Shown here piece by piece: positions 46,763 to 59,005 of a DNA stretch of 64,000 nt. The stretch covers positions 62,001 to 126,000 of the forward strand of contig SAJS01000003.1 in the NCBI GenBank assembly GCA_004017535.1, read 5' to 3'. A program made the position numbers and the translations under genes. The notes beneath the pieces were generated by a model, which saw only the letters and a list, made by a program, of their open reading frames with translations, made no database searches and was not told the origin of the DNA. Position 1 is the first letter of the stretch; each line of letters begins with the position of its first letter. The DNA comes from Mesorhizobium sp. (GTDB lineage Bacteria; Pseudomonadota; Alphaproteobacteria; Rhizobiales; Rhizobiaceae).

Positions 46763-47032
46763 TGAAAATTCCGTAAGCGGGGGCGCAATGCGGCGTCACC
46801 GCCACGGCAATGGCCCTAAAACCGGTTCAATTGCAATTGGTTGCATGACTGATCGGCCGAAAGTTTGTTCTGCGCACCACAACAGGGGCGTGCCCTTTCG
46901 ACAGCTTGCGGGCGAACGCCCCTCGCTCTTCGCCCCCGGTTGGATCAGGGCAAGGAATCAGGCTTTTTCGTGATACATGCAAGGGGCCGAGCGATAATTC
47001 GCCCGCGCCGCGATCATGTTTGGCAACAGCCG

Positions 47033-47620
47033 TTAATGGTTGGCGGCAAGGCGATCGATCGCGACCACGAAAAGCAGCCCCTGCCCATCAGGCTGGAGCC
47101 GCAATTCCGGGCTGTCGCGCTCGAGGATCAGCGCATCGAGCGGTCCGAGGCTCTGCCTCTCGTCCGTGAGAAGCGTGAAGCCTGCGTTGACTGCCAGAAC
47201 CAGCGTCGTATCGGCGCGCGGCATAATGCGAATGTCACCTGAGAGCGGCCGGCGCTCGACCGCATGGGCCATGCGGCCACGGCGGGTCATGACGTTGAGA
47301 TCGGTAATCGGACCGCCGATCAGCGCCGCGCTGGTTGGCACGTCGCCCGCAAAGGCGAGCGGTACTGACGCCGTGGTCAGCCGAGCTGTCGGCTGGCCGG
47401 CTATGTCTAGCAGAATCCCCGCGCCTTCCAGCACCGAGAGCGTGCGGTCGATGTCGGTGAAGGTGGAAAAAGGCCCGGTGGCTTCGACCCGGGCCATGGA
47501 GACCCGCCAGTCGAACTCGTCGAGCCCGGCGCCATCGGGCGAGACGGCGATCTCGGTGGTCGTGCCGCCGCCATTCTTCCACGGCATGACGCGGTAATCG
47601 GCGGCACGAAGGATGCGCAT
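47033..47620 (-). CDS. hutD: HutD/Ves family protein
   Basis: A 195-residue bicupin found in hut operons; it is thought to limit histidine breakdown by binding formylglutamate, though this is from studies in Pseudomonas. The family motif MPWKNGGGTTTEIAVSPDGA is near the N-terminus. The ATG at 47620 follows the hutU stop by a few bases. It is the last gene of the minus-strand hut operon. The 270 nt between it and ndvB hold nothing recognised. Confidence 0.92.
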   Translation of the reverse strand: MRILRAADYRVMPWKNGGGTTTEIAVSPDGAGLDEFDWRVSMARVEATGPFSTFTDIDRTLSVLEGAGILLDIAGQPTARLTTASVPLAFAGDVPTSAALIGGPITDLNVMTRRGRMAHAVERRPLSGDIRIMPRADTTLVLAVNAGFTLLTDERQSLGPLDALILERDSPELRLQPDGQGLLFVVAIDRLAANH

Positions 47621-47624
47621 TGGT

Positions 47625-49298
<1,674 letters not shown>

Positions 49299-49323
49299 TG
49301 TCCCTTTCGAGTAAGGCGGCGCG

Positions 49324-50145
49324 TCAGCGCCCAGCCCATTCAATGGCGGTTTCGAGAATAGTTTTCAGCGTGGCGCGGATCGGCGCGGCATAGCTTGGGT
49401 CGTAAGGCACCGGCCAGTTCTCGGGCGAACCTTTTTCCGCAGGCTCGCGCATGTAGCCGCGGTTGGAGAGTTCCATCTGCAGCGCATGCACGCCGTTCTC
49501 GGGCTGGCCGAAGCTTCTGGTGATCCAGCCGCCCTTGAAGCGGCCGTTGACCACCCAGCTCTCGCCGGTCGCGGCGAGGATCTCGGCGACCTTTTGCTGC
49601 AGCGACGGATCGGTGCTCCTGCCGTCATTGGTGCCGAGGTTGAAGACCGGCAGCGTGCCTTCGAACAGGCGCGGCAGCACCGAGCGGATCGAATGGCAGT
49701 CATACAGCACGATGTTCTCATGCATGCCGCGCAGCCGGTCGATCTCTGCCTGCAGGGCGGCATGATACGGCACGAAATAGGTCTCGCGGCGCTGGTCGAT
49801 CTCGGACGGGGTCGGTTCGTCACCCATATTGTAGAGCGGATCGCCGTCAAAAGTGTCCGTCGGGCAGAGCGTCGTCGTCGCCTGGCCCGGATAGAGCGAA
49901 ACACCGGACGGATCGCGGTTGACGTCGATGACCGTGCGCGAGATGGCGGTGTGCACGATTGTTGCGCCAAGGTCGGCGGCAAAATCATAGAGCTTGTCGA
50001 TCCACCAGTCGCAGTCGCGCCGGCCAAGCCAGGTTGAGACCAGGCGGGAGTCCAGGCCTGCAAGATCGATGCCTGTGTGCGGGATCGAGACCAGCAGGGG
50101 CGCTGTGCCTTGGGTGACGGTAAGCCAGGATGACGTTGCCATCAT
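49324..50145 (-). CDS. hutG: N-formylglutamate deformylase
   Basis: Last step of the five-step pathway: N-formylglutamate to glutamate and formate. The 273-residue product belongs to the N-formylglutamate amidohydrolase family, with [23 protein letters not shown] and [11 protein letters not shown]. Its presence, with HutF, shows the pathway avoids formamide release. The ATG overlaps the hutH stop by four bases. Confidence 0.96.
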   Translation of the reverse strand: MMATSSWLTVTQGTAPLLVSIPHTGIDLAGLDSRLVSTWLGRRDCDWWIDKLYDFAADLGATIVHTAISRTVIDVNRDPSGVSLYPGQATTTLCPTDTFDGDPLYNMGDEPTPSEIDQRRETYFVPYHAALQAEIDRLRGMHENIVLYDCHSIRSVLPRLFEGTLPVFNLGTNDGRSTDPSLQQKVAEILAATGESWVVNGRFKGGWITRSFGQPENGVHALQMELSNRGYMREPAEKGSPENWPVPYDPSYAAPIRATLKTILETAIEWAGR

Positions 50146-51683
50146 GCCGCTCCCGCGATCGAAGGCAGCGCGACCGCGCTCGCCGCCTTCACCGCGGCGC
50201 CGCTGCGCACCATGGCGATCGCCTTTTCCATGTCGGGATGGAAATGCCGGTCATTGTCCAGATACGGCACCTCGGCGCGGACCAGCCTGCGCACCGCTTC
50301 CAGCGCCTCGCTCGAAGCAAGCGGCGCTTGGAAATCGCAGCCTTGCGCCGCGGCCAGCAATTCGATGCCGACAACGGCGGTCGCATTCTCGATCATGCCG
50401 AGCAGCCGGCGCGCGCCATGCGCGGCCATCGATACGTGATCTTCCTGGTTGGCCGAGGTCGGGATAGAATCGACGCTGGCTGGATAGGCCTTTTGCTTGT
50501 TTTCCGAGACAAGCGCTGCCGCCGTCACCTGCGGGATCATGAAGCCGGAATTGAGCCCCGGCTTAGGCGTGAGGAAGGCCGGCATGCCCGACAGCGCCGG
50601 ATCGACCAGCATGGCGATACGCCGCTCCGACAGCGAGCCGATCTCGCATACGGCGAGCGCGATCATATCGGCGGCGAAGGCCACCGGCTCGGCATGGAAA
50701 TTGCCGCCCGAAAGCGCGGTGTCGTCCTCGGCGAAGATCAAGGGATTGTCGGTGACGCCATTGGCCTCGGTCTCGAGCGTGTCGGCGGCCTTGCGCAGCA
50801 CGTCGAGCGCGGCGCCCATCACCTGCGGCTGACAGCGCAGGCAATACGGATCCTGCACGCGCTCGTCGTCGACGCGATGCGATTCACGGATGGCGCTGCC
50901 GGCCATGAGATTCCGCAAGGCATCGGCCGTCTCGATCTGGCTGCGGTGCTTGCGCAACAGATGGATGCGCTGATCGAAGGGGGCATCGGAGCCTCGTGCC
51001 GCGTCGGTCGACAACGCGCCGGCAACCAGCGCCGACTGGTAGAGTACCTCGGCCTCGAACAGGCCGGCCAGCGCGAAAGCGGTCGAGAATTGCGTGCCGT
51101 TGAGCAGCGCCAGCCCCTCCTTGGCGCCGAGGGTTACCGGCTCCAGCCCATGCGACACGAAGGCAACCTTGGCCGGGAAGCGGCCGTGCGGGGTAAAACA
51201 TTCGCCGACGCCGATCATGACAGCGGTCATGTGCGAGAGCGGCGCGAGGTCGCCGGAAGCGCCGACGGAGCCCTGCGCCGGCACAACTGGAATGACGTCG
51301 TTGGCGAGCATGCCCTGAAGCAGGTCGATGGTCTCGGCGCGCACGCCGGAGGCACCCTGGGCAAGGCTGGCGAGCTTGAGCGCCATCATCAGCCGCACCA
51401 CGGCGACCGGCATCGGCTCGCCGACGCCGGCGGCATGCGAGAGCACGATGTTGCGCTGAAGCGTTTCGAGATCGCTTTCTGGAATACGAACGCTGGCCAG
51501 CTTGCCGAAGCCGGTGTTGATGCCATAGACCGGCTCGCCTTTGGCGAGGATGCGAGCCACCGCCTCGGCGCTGGCCCGGATCTTCGGCCGGCAGGCCGCA
51601 TCCAGTTTCGGCACGGCGCCGCGATAGATGGCGCGCCAGTCGGCAAGCGTCGCGCTGCCGGGCGTCAGGGTCAGTTCGGTCAT
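50142..51683 (-). CDS. hutH: Histidine ammonia-lyase
   Basis: First step: histidine to trans-urocanate and ammonia. The 513-residue product contains the Ala-Ser-Gly that cyclises to the MIO cofactor ([15 protein letters not shown]), [11 protein letters not shown] and the conserved QEDHVSMA near residue 415. Length is normal. It is coupled by 4-nt overlaps to hutI upstream and hutG downstream. Confidence 0.97.
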   Translation of the reverse strand: MTELTLTPGSATLADWRAIYRGAVPKLDAACRPKIRASAEAVARILAKGEPVYGINTGFGKLASVRIPESDLETLQRNIVLSHAAGVGEPMPVAVVRLMMALKLASLAQGASGVRAETIDLLQGMLANDVIPVVPAQGSVGASGDLAPLSHMTAVMIGVGECFTPHGRFPAKVAFVSHGLEPVTLGAKEGLALLNGTQFSTAFALAGLFEAEVLYQSALVAGALSTDAARGSDAPFDQRIHLLRKHRSQIETADALRNLMAGSAIRESHRVDDERVQDPYCLRCQPQVMGAALDVLRKAADTLETEANGVTDNPLIFAEDDTALSGGNFHAEPVAFAADMIALAVCEIGSLSERRIAMLVDPALSGMPAFLTPKPGLNSGFMIPQVTAAALVSENKQKAYPASVDSIPTSANQEDHVSMAAHGARRLLGMIENATAVVGIELLAAAQGCDFQAPLASSEALEAVRRLVRAEVPYLDNDRHFHPDMEKAIAMVRSGAAVKAASAVALPSIAGAA

Positions 51684-52906
51684 TGTCCTCTCCAGATGCG
51701 GGCATGGAGCGGGTTGAAGCCCATGCGATAGACGAGTTCGGCCGGGCGCTCGATGTCCCAGATGGCGAGGTCGGCCGATTTGCCGGCTTCCAAAGTACCG
51801 GTCTGTTCAAGCAAGCCCAGAGCGCGCGCGGCTTCGCGGGTGACGCCGGCCAGGCATTCGTCGACGGTCATGCCGAAGAGCGTCGCGGCCATGTTCATGG
51901 TGAGCAGCAGCGAGGTGAGCGGCGAGGTGCCGGGATTGCTGTCGGTGGCGACCGCCATTTTCACGCCGTGCCGGCGGAACAGATCGACCGGCGGCTTCTT
52001 GGTCTCGCGAATGAAGTAATAGGCGCCGGGCAGGATCGTCGCCACAGTGCCGGCTTTGGCCATCGCGGCGGCGCCCTCTTCGTCCGTGTATTCAAGATGG
52101 TCGGCCGACAGCGCGCCATAGCGCGCGGCAAGCGCCGCGCCATGCAGATTGGAAAGCTGGTCGGCATGAAGTTTCACCGGCAGGCCGAGCGACTTGGCCT
52201 TGTCGAAGACGCGCGCCATCTGCTCCGGCGAAAACGCGATGCCTTCGCAGAAACCGTCGACGGCGTCGGCGAGCTTTTCGGCGGCGACCTGCGGCAGGAT
52301 GGTATCGGCGACGAGATCGATGAACGCGTCCTTGTCGCCCTTGGCTTCCGGCGGCAGCGCATGGGCCGCGAGACAAGTGGTGCGGATCGTGACTGGGCGC
52401 TCGTCTGCCAGACGGCGGGCGGCGCGCAGCGACTTTTTCTCATTGTCGGCGTCGAGGCCGTAGCCCGATTTGACCTCGACGGTGGTGACGCCTTCGGCGA
52501 TCAGCGCATCGACGCGCGGCAGAGTCTGGGCGACGAGCTCGTTCTCGCTGGCGGCGCGCAGCGATTTGACCGAGGAAACGATGCCGCCGCCGGCGCGAGC
52601 CACTTCTTGATAGGTGGCGCCGGCCAGCCGCATCTCGAATTCATTGGCGCGGTTGCCGGCATAGACGAGGTGCGTGTGGCAATCGATCAGGCCAGGCGTA
52701 ATCCAACGCCCCTCGCAATCGACGATCTCGGCGCCCTGCCCGGCTGGCATGTCGGCCTCCGGACCGGCATAAACAATGAGCCCGTCGCGCGCGGCGACCG
52801 CGCCTTTTTCGACGATACCGAGACCGGTCGCGCCATCGGCCATGGTCGCCAGGCGCGCGTTGCGCCAGACCCGATGGCCGCTCTTCCCGCTTGCTCCACC
52901 CATCAT
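51680..52906 (-). CDS. hutI: Imidazolonepropionase
   Basis: Third step: imidazolonepropionate to N-formimidoyl-glutamate. The 408-residue amidohydrolase has the metal H-x-H in [30 protein letters not shown], and the later KLHADQLSN and VATDSNPGT. It is the first gene of the minus-strand operon hutI-hutH-hutG-hutU-hutD. Its promoter must lie in the 93-nt gap that carries the HutC-type palindrome. Confidence 0.96.
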   Translation of the reverse strand: MMGGASGKSGHRVWRNARLATMADGATGLGIVEKGAVAARDGLIVYAGPEADMPAGQGAEIVDCEGRWITPGLIDCHTHLVYAGNRANEFEMRLAGATYQEVARAGGGIVSSVKSLRAASENELVAQTLPRVDALIAEGVTTVEVKSGYGLDADNEKKSLRAARRLADERPVTIRTTCLAAHALPPEAKGDKDAFIDLVADTILPQVAAEKLADAVDGFCEGIAFSPEQMARVFDKAKSLGLPVKLHADQLSNLHGAALAARYGALSADHLEYTDEEGAAAMAKAGTVATILPGAYYFIRETKKPPVDLFRRHGVKMAVATDSNPGTSPLTSLLLTMNMAATLFGMTVDECLAGVTREAARALGLLEQTGTLEAGKSADLAIWDIERPAELVYRMGFNPLHARIWRGQ

Positions 52907-52931
52907 CTTTTCCGTTTGCTTGGATAGCGAT

Positions 52932-52945
52932 TATGTATATACATA
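52932..52945. promoter_or_regulatory. HutC-type operator in the divergent hut promoter region
   Basis: Perfect 14-bp palindrome TATGTATATACATA containing TGTATATACA, which fits the TGTA-N2-TACA site known for the GntR repressor HutC. It lies 26 nt from hutI and 55 nt from hutF, so it can control both operons. hutC itself is encoded downstream of hutF. Confidence 0.8.
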
Positions 52946-52999
52946 TTGAAACGCGACGCAAGTGATAATGTCGCTCAGACTTCGGATTCGGAGAGGAAC

Positions 53000-54355
<1,356 letters not shown>

Positions 54356-54369
54356 AGCGGGACCGTCCG

Positions 54370-55116
54370 ATGAGCCTGGTCGAGACAGATGATGTCGATG
54401 GCGGCGAAAGCCTCTCGCTGCACCAGCGGATCCTGTCCGACATCCGCGAGAAGATCCTGTCGGGCGCCTGGGCGCCTGGACATCGCATCCCCTTCGAGCA
54501 CGAACTGACGGCTCAATATAATTGCTCGCGCATGACGGTGAACAAGGCGCTGTCGCAGCTTGCCAAGGCTGGACTGATCGAGCGCCGGCGCCGGTCCGGC
54601 AGTTTCGTGCGCCAGCCGCAGTCGCAAGCGGCGGTGCTGGAACTGCACGACATCAGGATCGAGGTCGAGGCGCTCGGCCTCCCCTATCGCTACGAGCGGC
54701 TGGAACGGATCAAGCGGCGCAGCAGCGCCGATGACCGCGCGCGGCTCGGGCTTGCCGCGCCGGGGCCGGTGCTTGCGCTGGAGGGCCTGCATTTTGCCGG
54801 CGAACGGCCGTTCGCGCTGGAGCAGCGGCTGATCAATCTTTCAGCCGTGGCCGAGGCTAACGAGGAGGAATTTCTCGAGATCGCGCCCGGCCCCTGGCTG
54901 ATCGGCCGCGTGCCGTGGAGCGAGGCCGAACATCGCATCCGCGCCATGGCAGCGGACGAAAATATCGCCGACGCGCTCGACATCGAGGCGAGCGCGCCCT
55001 GCCTGGTGGTCGAGCGCCGCACCTGGAGCGCCGAGCGCCCTGTAACGCATGTGCGCTTCATCTATCCGGCGGAAAGCCACACGCTGGTGGCGAGGTTTAC
55101 GCCGTCGCAGGGGTAG
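54370..55116 (+). CDS. hutC: Histidine utilisation repressor HutC
   Basis: A 248-residue GntR/HutC-family repressor that releases DNA when urocanate binds. The winged helix-turn-helix covers about residues 17-80 (PFEHELTAQYNCSRMTVNKA), and the UTRA ligand domain about residues 95-240 (ending YPAESHTLVARFTPSQG). It lies downstream of hutF in the same operon, giving autoregulation through the palindrome at 52932-52945. Confidence 0.95.
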   Translation: MSLVETDDVDGGESLSLHQRILSDIREKILSGAWAPGHRIPFEHELTAQYNCSRMTVNKALSQLAKAGLIERRRRSGSFVRQPQSQAAVLELHDIRIEVEALGLPYRYERLERIKRRSSADDRARLGLAAPGPVLALEGLHFAGERPFALEQRLINLSAVAEANEEEFLEIAPGPWLIGRVPWSEAEHRIRAMAADENIADALDIEASAPCLVVERRTWSAERPVTHVRFIYPAESHTLVARFTPSQG

Positions 55117-55124
55117 CGCCAGCG

Positions 55125-55273
55125 CCACCTTCTCCCCTTGCGGGAGAAGGTGGATCGGCGCGCAGCGCCGAGACGGATGAGGGGTGTTCCAGCGGAGTGA
55201 GACGCTGGCTTTCCCTGGAGCACCCCTCATCCGGCCGCTTCGCGGCCACCTTCTCCCACAAGGGGAGAAGGGG
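55125..55273. repeat. Intergenic palindromic repeat, type A copy 2
   Basis: A long mosaic palindrome between hutC and ridA. Its outer arms are CCACCTTCTCCCCTTGCGGG (with AGAAGGTGG) and CCACCTTCTCCCACAAGGGG (with AGAAGG); inner arms are GATGAGGGGTG and CACCCCTCATC. A close relative lies at 35888-36026. Placed between converging genes, it may also terminate both. Confidence 0.85.
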
Positions 55274-55282
55274 AAGTCGGCG

Positions 55283-55627
55283 CTACAGGGCCGCCGTCAC
55301 AATAATCTCGACCAGATATTCCGGCGTGGCGAGCTTGGCTTCGCCGGTGGCGCGCGCCGGGGTGTGGCCCTGCGGCACCCACTTGTCCCATTCCGAGTTC
55401 ATCTCGGCGAAGGTGCCCATGTCGGCCAGCCAGATGATCGCCTGGACGATCTTGGTCTTGTCGGTGCCGGCCTTGGCCAGCAATTCGTCGATGGTCTTCA
55501 GGATGTCGCGCGTCTGGGAGGCGACGTTGCCGCCGGGCTGGCCAACCTGACCGGCCAGGTAGACGGTATTGCCGTGAATGACGATCTGGCTCATGCGCGG
55601 GCCGACATCGATGCGACGAATGCTCAT
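55283..55627 (-). CDS. RidA/YjgF-family protein
   Basis: A 114-residue trimeric imine/enamine deaminase family member. Landmarks are GNTVYLAGQVGQPGG, the Arg of HTPARATGEAKLA and the closing LVEIIVTAAL. The ATG (MSIRRIDVGPRMSQIV) has GGAGG-like AACCTCCAAT complement upstream (GGAACCTCC on the message side is weak). It is monocistronic. True RidA versus another Rid subgroup cannot be fixed by eye. Confidence 0.88.
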   Translation of the reverse strand: MSIRRIDVGPRMSQIVIHGNTVYLAGQVGQPGGNVASQTRDILKTIDELLAKAGTDKTKIVQAIIWLADMGTFAEMNSEWDKWVPQGHTPARATGEAKLATPEYLVEIIVTAAL

Positions 55628-55792
55628 TGGAGGTTCCTTCGTTCCTTGGAGTCGCGATTGTTTAGAGTCCGGACCGCCCTGGGGCAAGGCCGGTGGCCGT
55701 GAAACCAATTGAGCCAATTGTCCGGTCTCCCCCATCCGCTTACACGGCGAGTTGACCGGCCGTGTCACAATTCCGCCGGACCGCGCTGTTGA

Positions 55793-55810
55793 CTAATGTA
55801 ATAACATCAC
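55793..55810 (+). promoter_or_regulatory. Zur-like box upstream of the zinc importer
   Basis: CTAATGTAATAACATCAC is a near-palindrome (ATGT...ACAT core) resembling alphaproteobacterial Zur sites. It lies about 40 nt before the ATPase start and overlaps a TTGACT that could be a -35 element. Its place before a zinc-type transporter supports zinc-dependent repression. Confidence 0.6.
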
Positions 55811-55848
55811 ATATCGACGAGCTACCCGATTTCGCGGACCGACGCCTG

Positions 55849-56667
55849 ATGACCAATGCCTGCCTGACCTTCCGCGACCTGACGCTCGGCTATGGCAGCC
55901 ATCCGGCGATCCATCATCTGAACGGCGTCGTCCGCAAAGGCTCGCTGACCGCGGTGGTCGGCGCCAATGGCTCGGGCAAGTCGACGCTGATGAAGGGCAT
56001 CGTCGGCGTGCTGAAGCCGATGGAAGGCGCCGTGGTCCGCATGCCGGGCGTGCGCACCGCCTATCTGCCGCAGCAGTCGGAGCTCGACCGCTCCTTTCCG
56101 GCGCGCGTCGTCGATCTGGTCTCGCTCGGCCTGTGGCCAAAGCGCGGCATGCTCGGCCGCTATACGAAGGAGGATCGCGAGTCGGTCAGCAAGGCGTTGA
56201 TGGCGGTCGGACTCGGCGGCTTCGAGAAGCGGCCGATCGACACGCTGTCTGGCGGACAACTGCAGCGCACGCTTTTTGCCCGCGTGCTGCTCCAGGACGC
56301 CGACCTCATTCTGCTCGACGAGCCCTTCAACGCGGTCGACGCCAAGACCGTCGGCGACCTCATCCAATTGATAAAGCGCTGGCATGGCGAGGAGCGGACA
56401 ATCATGGTCGTCGTGCATGACCTCGATCTCGTGCGGCAGAATTTCCCGGAAACGCTGCTGCTTGCACGCCAGCCAGTGGCCTGGGGCGACACAAAGGAAA
56501 CGCTGCGGCCGGAAAACCTGCTCAAGGCACGGCGCTTTCACGAGGCCTGGGAAGAGAATGCGCCATGGTGCGAGCCGAGCGAGCATGACCATGACCATGA
56601 CCGTGATCGCGACCATCACGATCATGGGCGTGACCACCGCCACGGCTCCGGACCGAAAGCGGCGTGA
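55849..56667 (+). CDS. Zinc ABC transporter ATPase (AztA/ZnuC type)
   Basis: A 272-residue ATP-binding subunit of a metal importer. Walker A is VGANGSGKST, Q-loop YLPQQSELDR, signature LSGGQLQRTLFARVLL, Walker B LILLDEPF and the H-loop VVVHDLD. The C-terminus is an unusual His/Asp tail (EHDHDHDRDRDHHDHGRDHR, residues about 243-264), a likely metal-binding or sensing stretch. ATG at 55849 is preferred over an upstream frame start that would overlap the Zur-like box. Its stop overlaps the permease start by one base. Confidence 0.9.
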   Translation: MTNACLTFRDLTLGYGSHPAIHHLNGVVRKGSLTAVVGANGSGKSTLMKGIVGVLKPMEGAVVRMPGVRTAYLPQQSELDRSFPARVVDLVSLGLWPKRGMLGRYTKEDRESVSKALMAVGLGGFEKRPIDTLSGGQLQRTLFARVLLQDADLILLDEPFNAVDAKTVGDLIQLIKRWHGEERTIMVVVHDLDLVRQNFPETLLLARQPVAWGDTKETLRPENLLKARRFHEAWEENAPWCEPSEHDHDHDRDRDHHDHGRDHRHGSGPKAA

Positions 56668-57542
56668 TGGACTTCCTATACGGCCTGCTCATCGCCCCCT
56701 TTGCCGATTTCGCCTTCATGCAGCGCGCGCTGTTCGGTTCGCTGATGCTGTCGCTCGGCGCTTGCCCGGTCGGCGTCTTCCTGATGCTCAGGCGCATGAG
56801 CCTGTCAGGCGACGCCATGGCGCATGCCATCCTGCCGGGTGCTGCCGCCGGCTTCCTGCTCTACGGGCTCGAGATCCTGCCGATGACGGTCGGCGGATTG
56901 ATCGCCGGCATCATCGTGGCGCTTGGCGCGGGCGCCGTCTCTCGCTTCACCATCCAGCGCGAGGACGCGTCGATGGCGGCCTTCTATCTGATCTCGCTGG
57001 CCGTTGGCGTGCTAATGGTGTCGATCCGCGGCTCCAGCGTCGACCTCATGCATGTGCTGTTCGGCACGGTGCTGGCGCTCAACAATGAGGCGCTGATCCT
57101 GATCGGCGGCATCGTGGCGGTGACGCTCGCCTGCCTCGCAATCTTCTGGCGCGCCCTGGTCGCCGAATGCCTCGATCCGCTGTTCCTGCGCTCGGTGAGC
57201 CGCATGGGCAGCCCGGTGCATTTCATCTTCCTAGGCCTTGTCGTGCTCAACCTCGTCGGCGGGTTCCAGGCGCTGGGCACGCTGCTCTCGGTCGGGCTGA
57301 TGATGCTGCCTGCCGCCGCCGCCCGCTTCTGGACGGTTCGCGTGGAACCGATGTGCGTGCTGGCCGTGCTGATCGGCTTTGCCTCCTGCATCGCCGGGTT
57401 GCTTCTGTCCTACCACGCCTCGCTGCCGTCCGGCCCGGCGATCATCCTTTCAGCCGGCGTCGTCTATTTCTGCTCGATCCTGTTCGGCACGCGCGGCGTG
57501 CTGCGCGCCCGCATCGTGCACCACCGCCACCGCACCGCCTGA
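56667..57542 (+). CDS. Zinc ABC transporter permease (AztB/ZnuB type)
   Basis: A 291-residue integral membrane permease with about eight helices. Family sequence includes LRRMSLSGDAMAHAILPGAA near residue 38 and LLSVGLMMLPAAAARFW near residue 210. It is coupled to the ATPase gene (TGATG). The start MDFLYGLLIAPFADF is chosen over a GTG one codon upstream. It works with the preceding ATPase and following binding protein. Confidence 0.92.
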   Translation: MDFLYGLLIAPFADFAFMQRALFGSLMLSLGACPVGVFLMLRRMSLSGDAMAHAILPGAAAGFLLYGLEILPMTVGGLIAGIIVALGAGAVSRFTIQREDASMAAFYLISLAVGVLMVSIRGSSVDLMHVLFGTVLALNNEALILIGGIVAVTLACLAIFWRALVAECLDPLFLRSVSRMGSPVHFIFLGLVVLNLVGGFQALGTLLSVGLMMLPAAAARFWTVRVEPMCVLAVLIGFASCIAGLLLSYHASLPSGPAIILSAGVVYFCSILFGTRGVLRARIVHHRHRTA

Positions 57543-57571
57543 CCAACCCCCAAGCAAGGAGACTGTCCCCA

Positions 57572-58513
57572 ATGCTGAAATCCTTCAGTGCCGCGCTGGC
57601 GTTGAGTGTTATAACATTAAGCACCTTCGCGACCTCGTCGGCCTTCGCGGCGCCCCTCAAAGTGGTGGCGAGCTTCACGGTCATTGCCGACTTTGCGAAA
57701 AATGTCGGCGGCGACCGGGTCAACATCACCACCATTGTCGGGCCGGATGGCGACGCGCATGTCTATGAGCCGAGCCCGGCCGACGCAGTGGCGATGGCAG
57801 GCGCCGACGTCGTGCTGGTCAACGGCCTGCATTTCGAGGGTTTCCTGCAGCGCCTGGTCGATGCCAGCGCCACCAAGGCCGCGATCGTGACGCTGACCAA
57901 GGGTGTCACGCCGATCGACTTCAAGCCGGAATTCGCCGACGCGGATGCCGCCGAAGGCGCCGGCACCGGCGGCGGCAAGACCGTAACCGATCCGCACGCA
58001 TTCCAGTCGATCGCCAATGCCAAGATCTATGTGAAGAACATTGCAGAGGCCTTTTGCGCGGCCGACACCGAAGGCTGCGACAGCTACAAGGCCAACGCCG
58101 CCGCCTACACCCAAAAACTCGACGCGCTGGAAGGCGAAGTGAAGGCGGCGATCCAGTCGATCCCGGAGGCGAAGCGCGTGGTCATCACCTCGCATGACGC
58201 CTTCGGCTATTTCGAGCATGAATACGGCCTGACCTTCCTGGCGCCGCAGGGCATCTCGACCGATTCCGAGCCTTCCGCGGCCGACGTCGCCAAGCTCGTC
58301 GAACAGGTGAAGCAGGACAAGGCTGCGGCGATCTTCGTGGAAAACATCACCAATCCGCGGCTGATCGAGCAGATCGCCGGTGAGACCGGCATCAAGGTCG
58401 GCGGCACGCTCTATTCGGACGCGCTGTCGGGGTCGGACGGCCCGGCCTCGACCTATATCGACATGATGCACAACAACATCACGCAGATCAAAGGCGCGAT
58501 CCTGGGTAGTTGA
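57572..58513 (+). CDS. Zinc-binding periplasmic protein (AztC-like)
   Basis: A 313-residue cluster A-I solute-binding protein with a Sec signal peptide (cleavage after SSAFA, near residue 27). Metal ligands H63, H142, H208 and D283 fit the three-His-one-Asp site known for AztC. There is no long His-rich loop as in classical ZnuA; the short GTGGGKTVTDPH loop takes its place. AAGGAG lies ten bases before the ATG. Manganese transport is the alternative. No aztD gene is next to it. Confidence 0.88.
   Translation: MLKSFSAALALSVITLSTFATSSAFAAPLKVVASFTVIADFAKNVGGDRVNITTIVGPDGDAHVYEPSPADAVAMAGADVVLVNGLHFEGFLQRLVDASATKAAIVTLTKGVTPIDFKPEFADADAAEGAGTGGGKTVTDPHAFQSIANAKIYVKNIAEAFCAADTEGCDSYKANAAAYTQKLDALEGEVKAAIQSIPEAKRVVITSHDAFGYFEHEYGLTFLAPQGISTDSEPSAADVAKLVEQVKQDKAAAIFVENITNPRLIEQIAGETGIKVGGTLYSDALSGSDGPASTYIDMMHNNITQIKGAILGS
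57607..57617. promoter_or_regulatory. Second Zur-like core inside the binding-protein gene
   Basis: TGTTATAACAT, containing the perfect palindrome TGTTATAACA, lies in codons 12-16 of the zinc-binding protein, within the signal peptide. It matches the core of alphaproteobacterial Zur boxes better than the site at 55793. It could be chance in the VITL codons or an intragenic operator. Confidence 0.4.
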
Positions 58514-58523
58514 TCGGTCGGGC

Positions 58524-58559
58524 ATCCAACCGGGCCAGGATCGGCCCGGTTGGATTTTT
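58524..58559 (+). terminator. Intrinsic terminator of the zinc importer operon
   Basis: Perfect 13-bp stem ATCCAACCGGGCC / GGCCCGGTTGGAT, 6-nt loop and a following run of five T, starting 10 nt after the stop codon. Confidence 0.95.
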
Positions 58560-58661
58560 CGATCGGCCGTCGCTATTTGGCAGGGAATTCCTTCAATGCG
58601 GATTGCCGCCCCTCTCCCGGAGTGGCAAGACTGCCGCCAAAGAGATTGCGAGGACGACATT

Positions 58662-58997
58662 ATGGAATACCGCCAGATCAGCGACGACTATTCGGTCTCC
58701 GGCCAGATCCAGCCCGAGGATATCGCCGCCATCAAGGATGCAGGTTTCAAAACTGTCATATGCAACCGGCCGGACAATGAACAGCCGGGCCAACCTTCGG
58801 CCGATAGCATCAAGGCCGCGGCCGAGGCCGCCGGGCTTGCTTTCCGCTATATTCCCGTCATCAGCGGCCAGCTCACCATGGACAATGTCGAGGACCAGGC
58901 CCAGGCGCTCGACGACCTCGAAGGGCCCGTGTTCGCTTATTGCCGCTCCGGCGCGCGGAGCGCCAACCTTTATGGGCTGATCCAGCAGCGGGGGTGA
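58662..58997 (+). CDS. TIGR01244/DUF442 family phosphatase-like protein
   Basis: A 111-residue protein with the C-x5-R phosphatase/sulfurtransferase loop AYCRSGARSANLY near its C-terminus (Cys about residue 95) and the family N-terminus YRQISDDYSVSGQI. Such domains occur alone or fused to Blh-type beta-lactamase-like hydrolases linked to sulfide metabolism. GAGG lies nine bases before the ATG. It is monocistronic. Phosphatase versus persulfide activity is open. Confidence 0.83.
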   Translation: MEYRQISDDYSVSGQIQPEDIAAIKDAGFKTVICNRPDNEQPGQPSADSIKAAAEAAGLAFRYIPVISGQLTMDNVEDQAQALDDLEGPVFAYCRSGARSANLYGLIQQRG

Positions 58998-59005
58998 AGA
59001 TCAAC

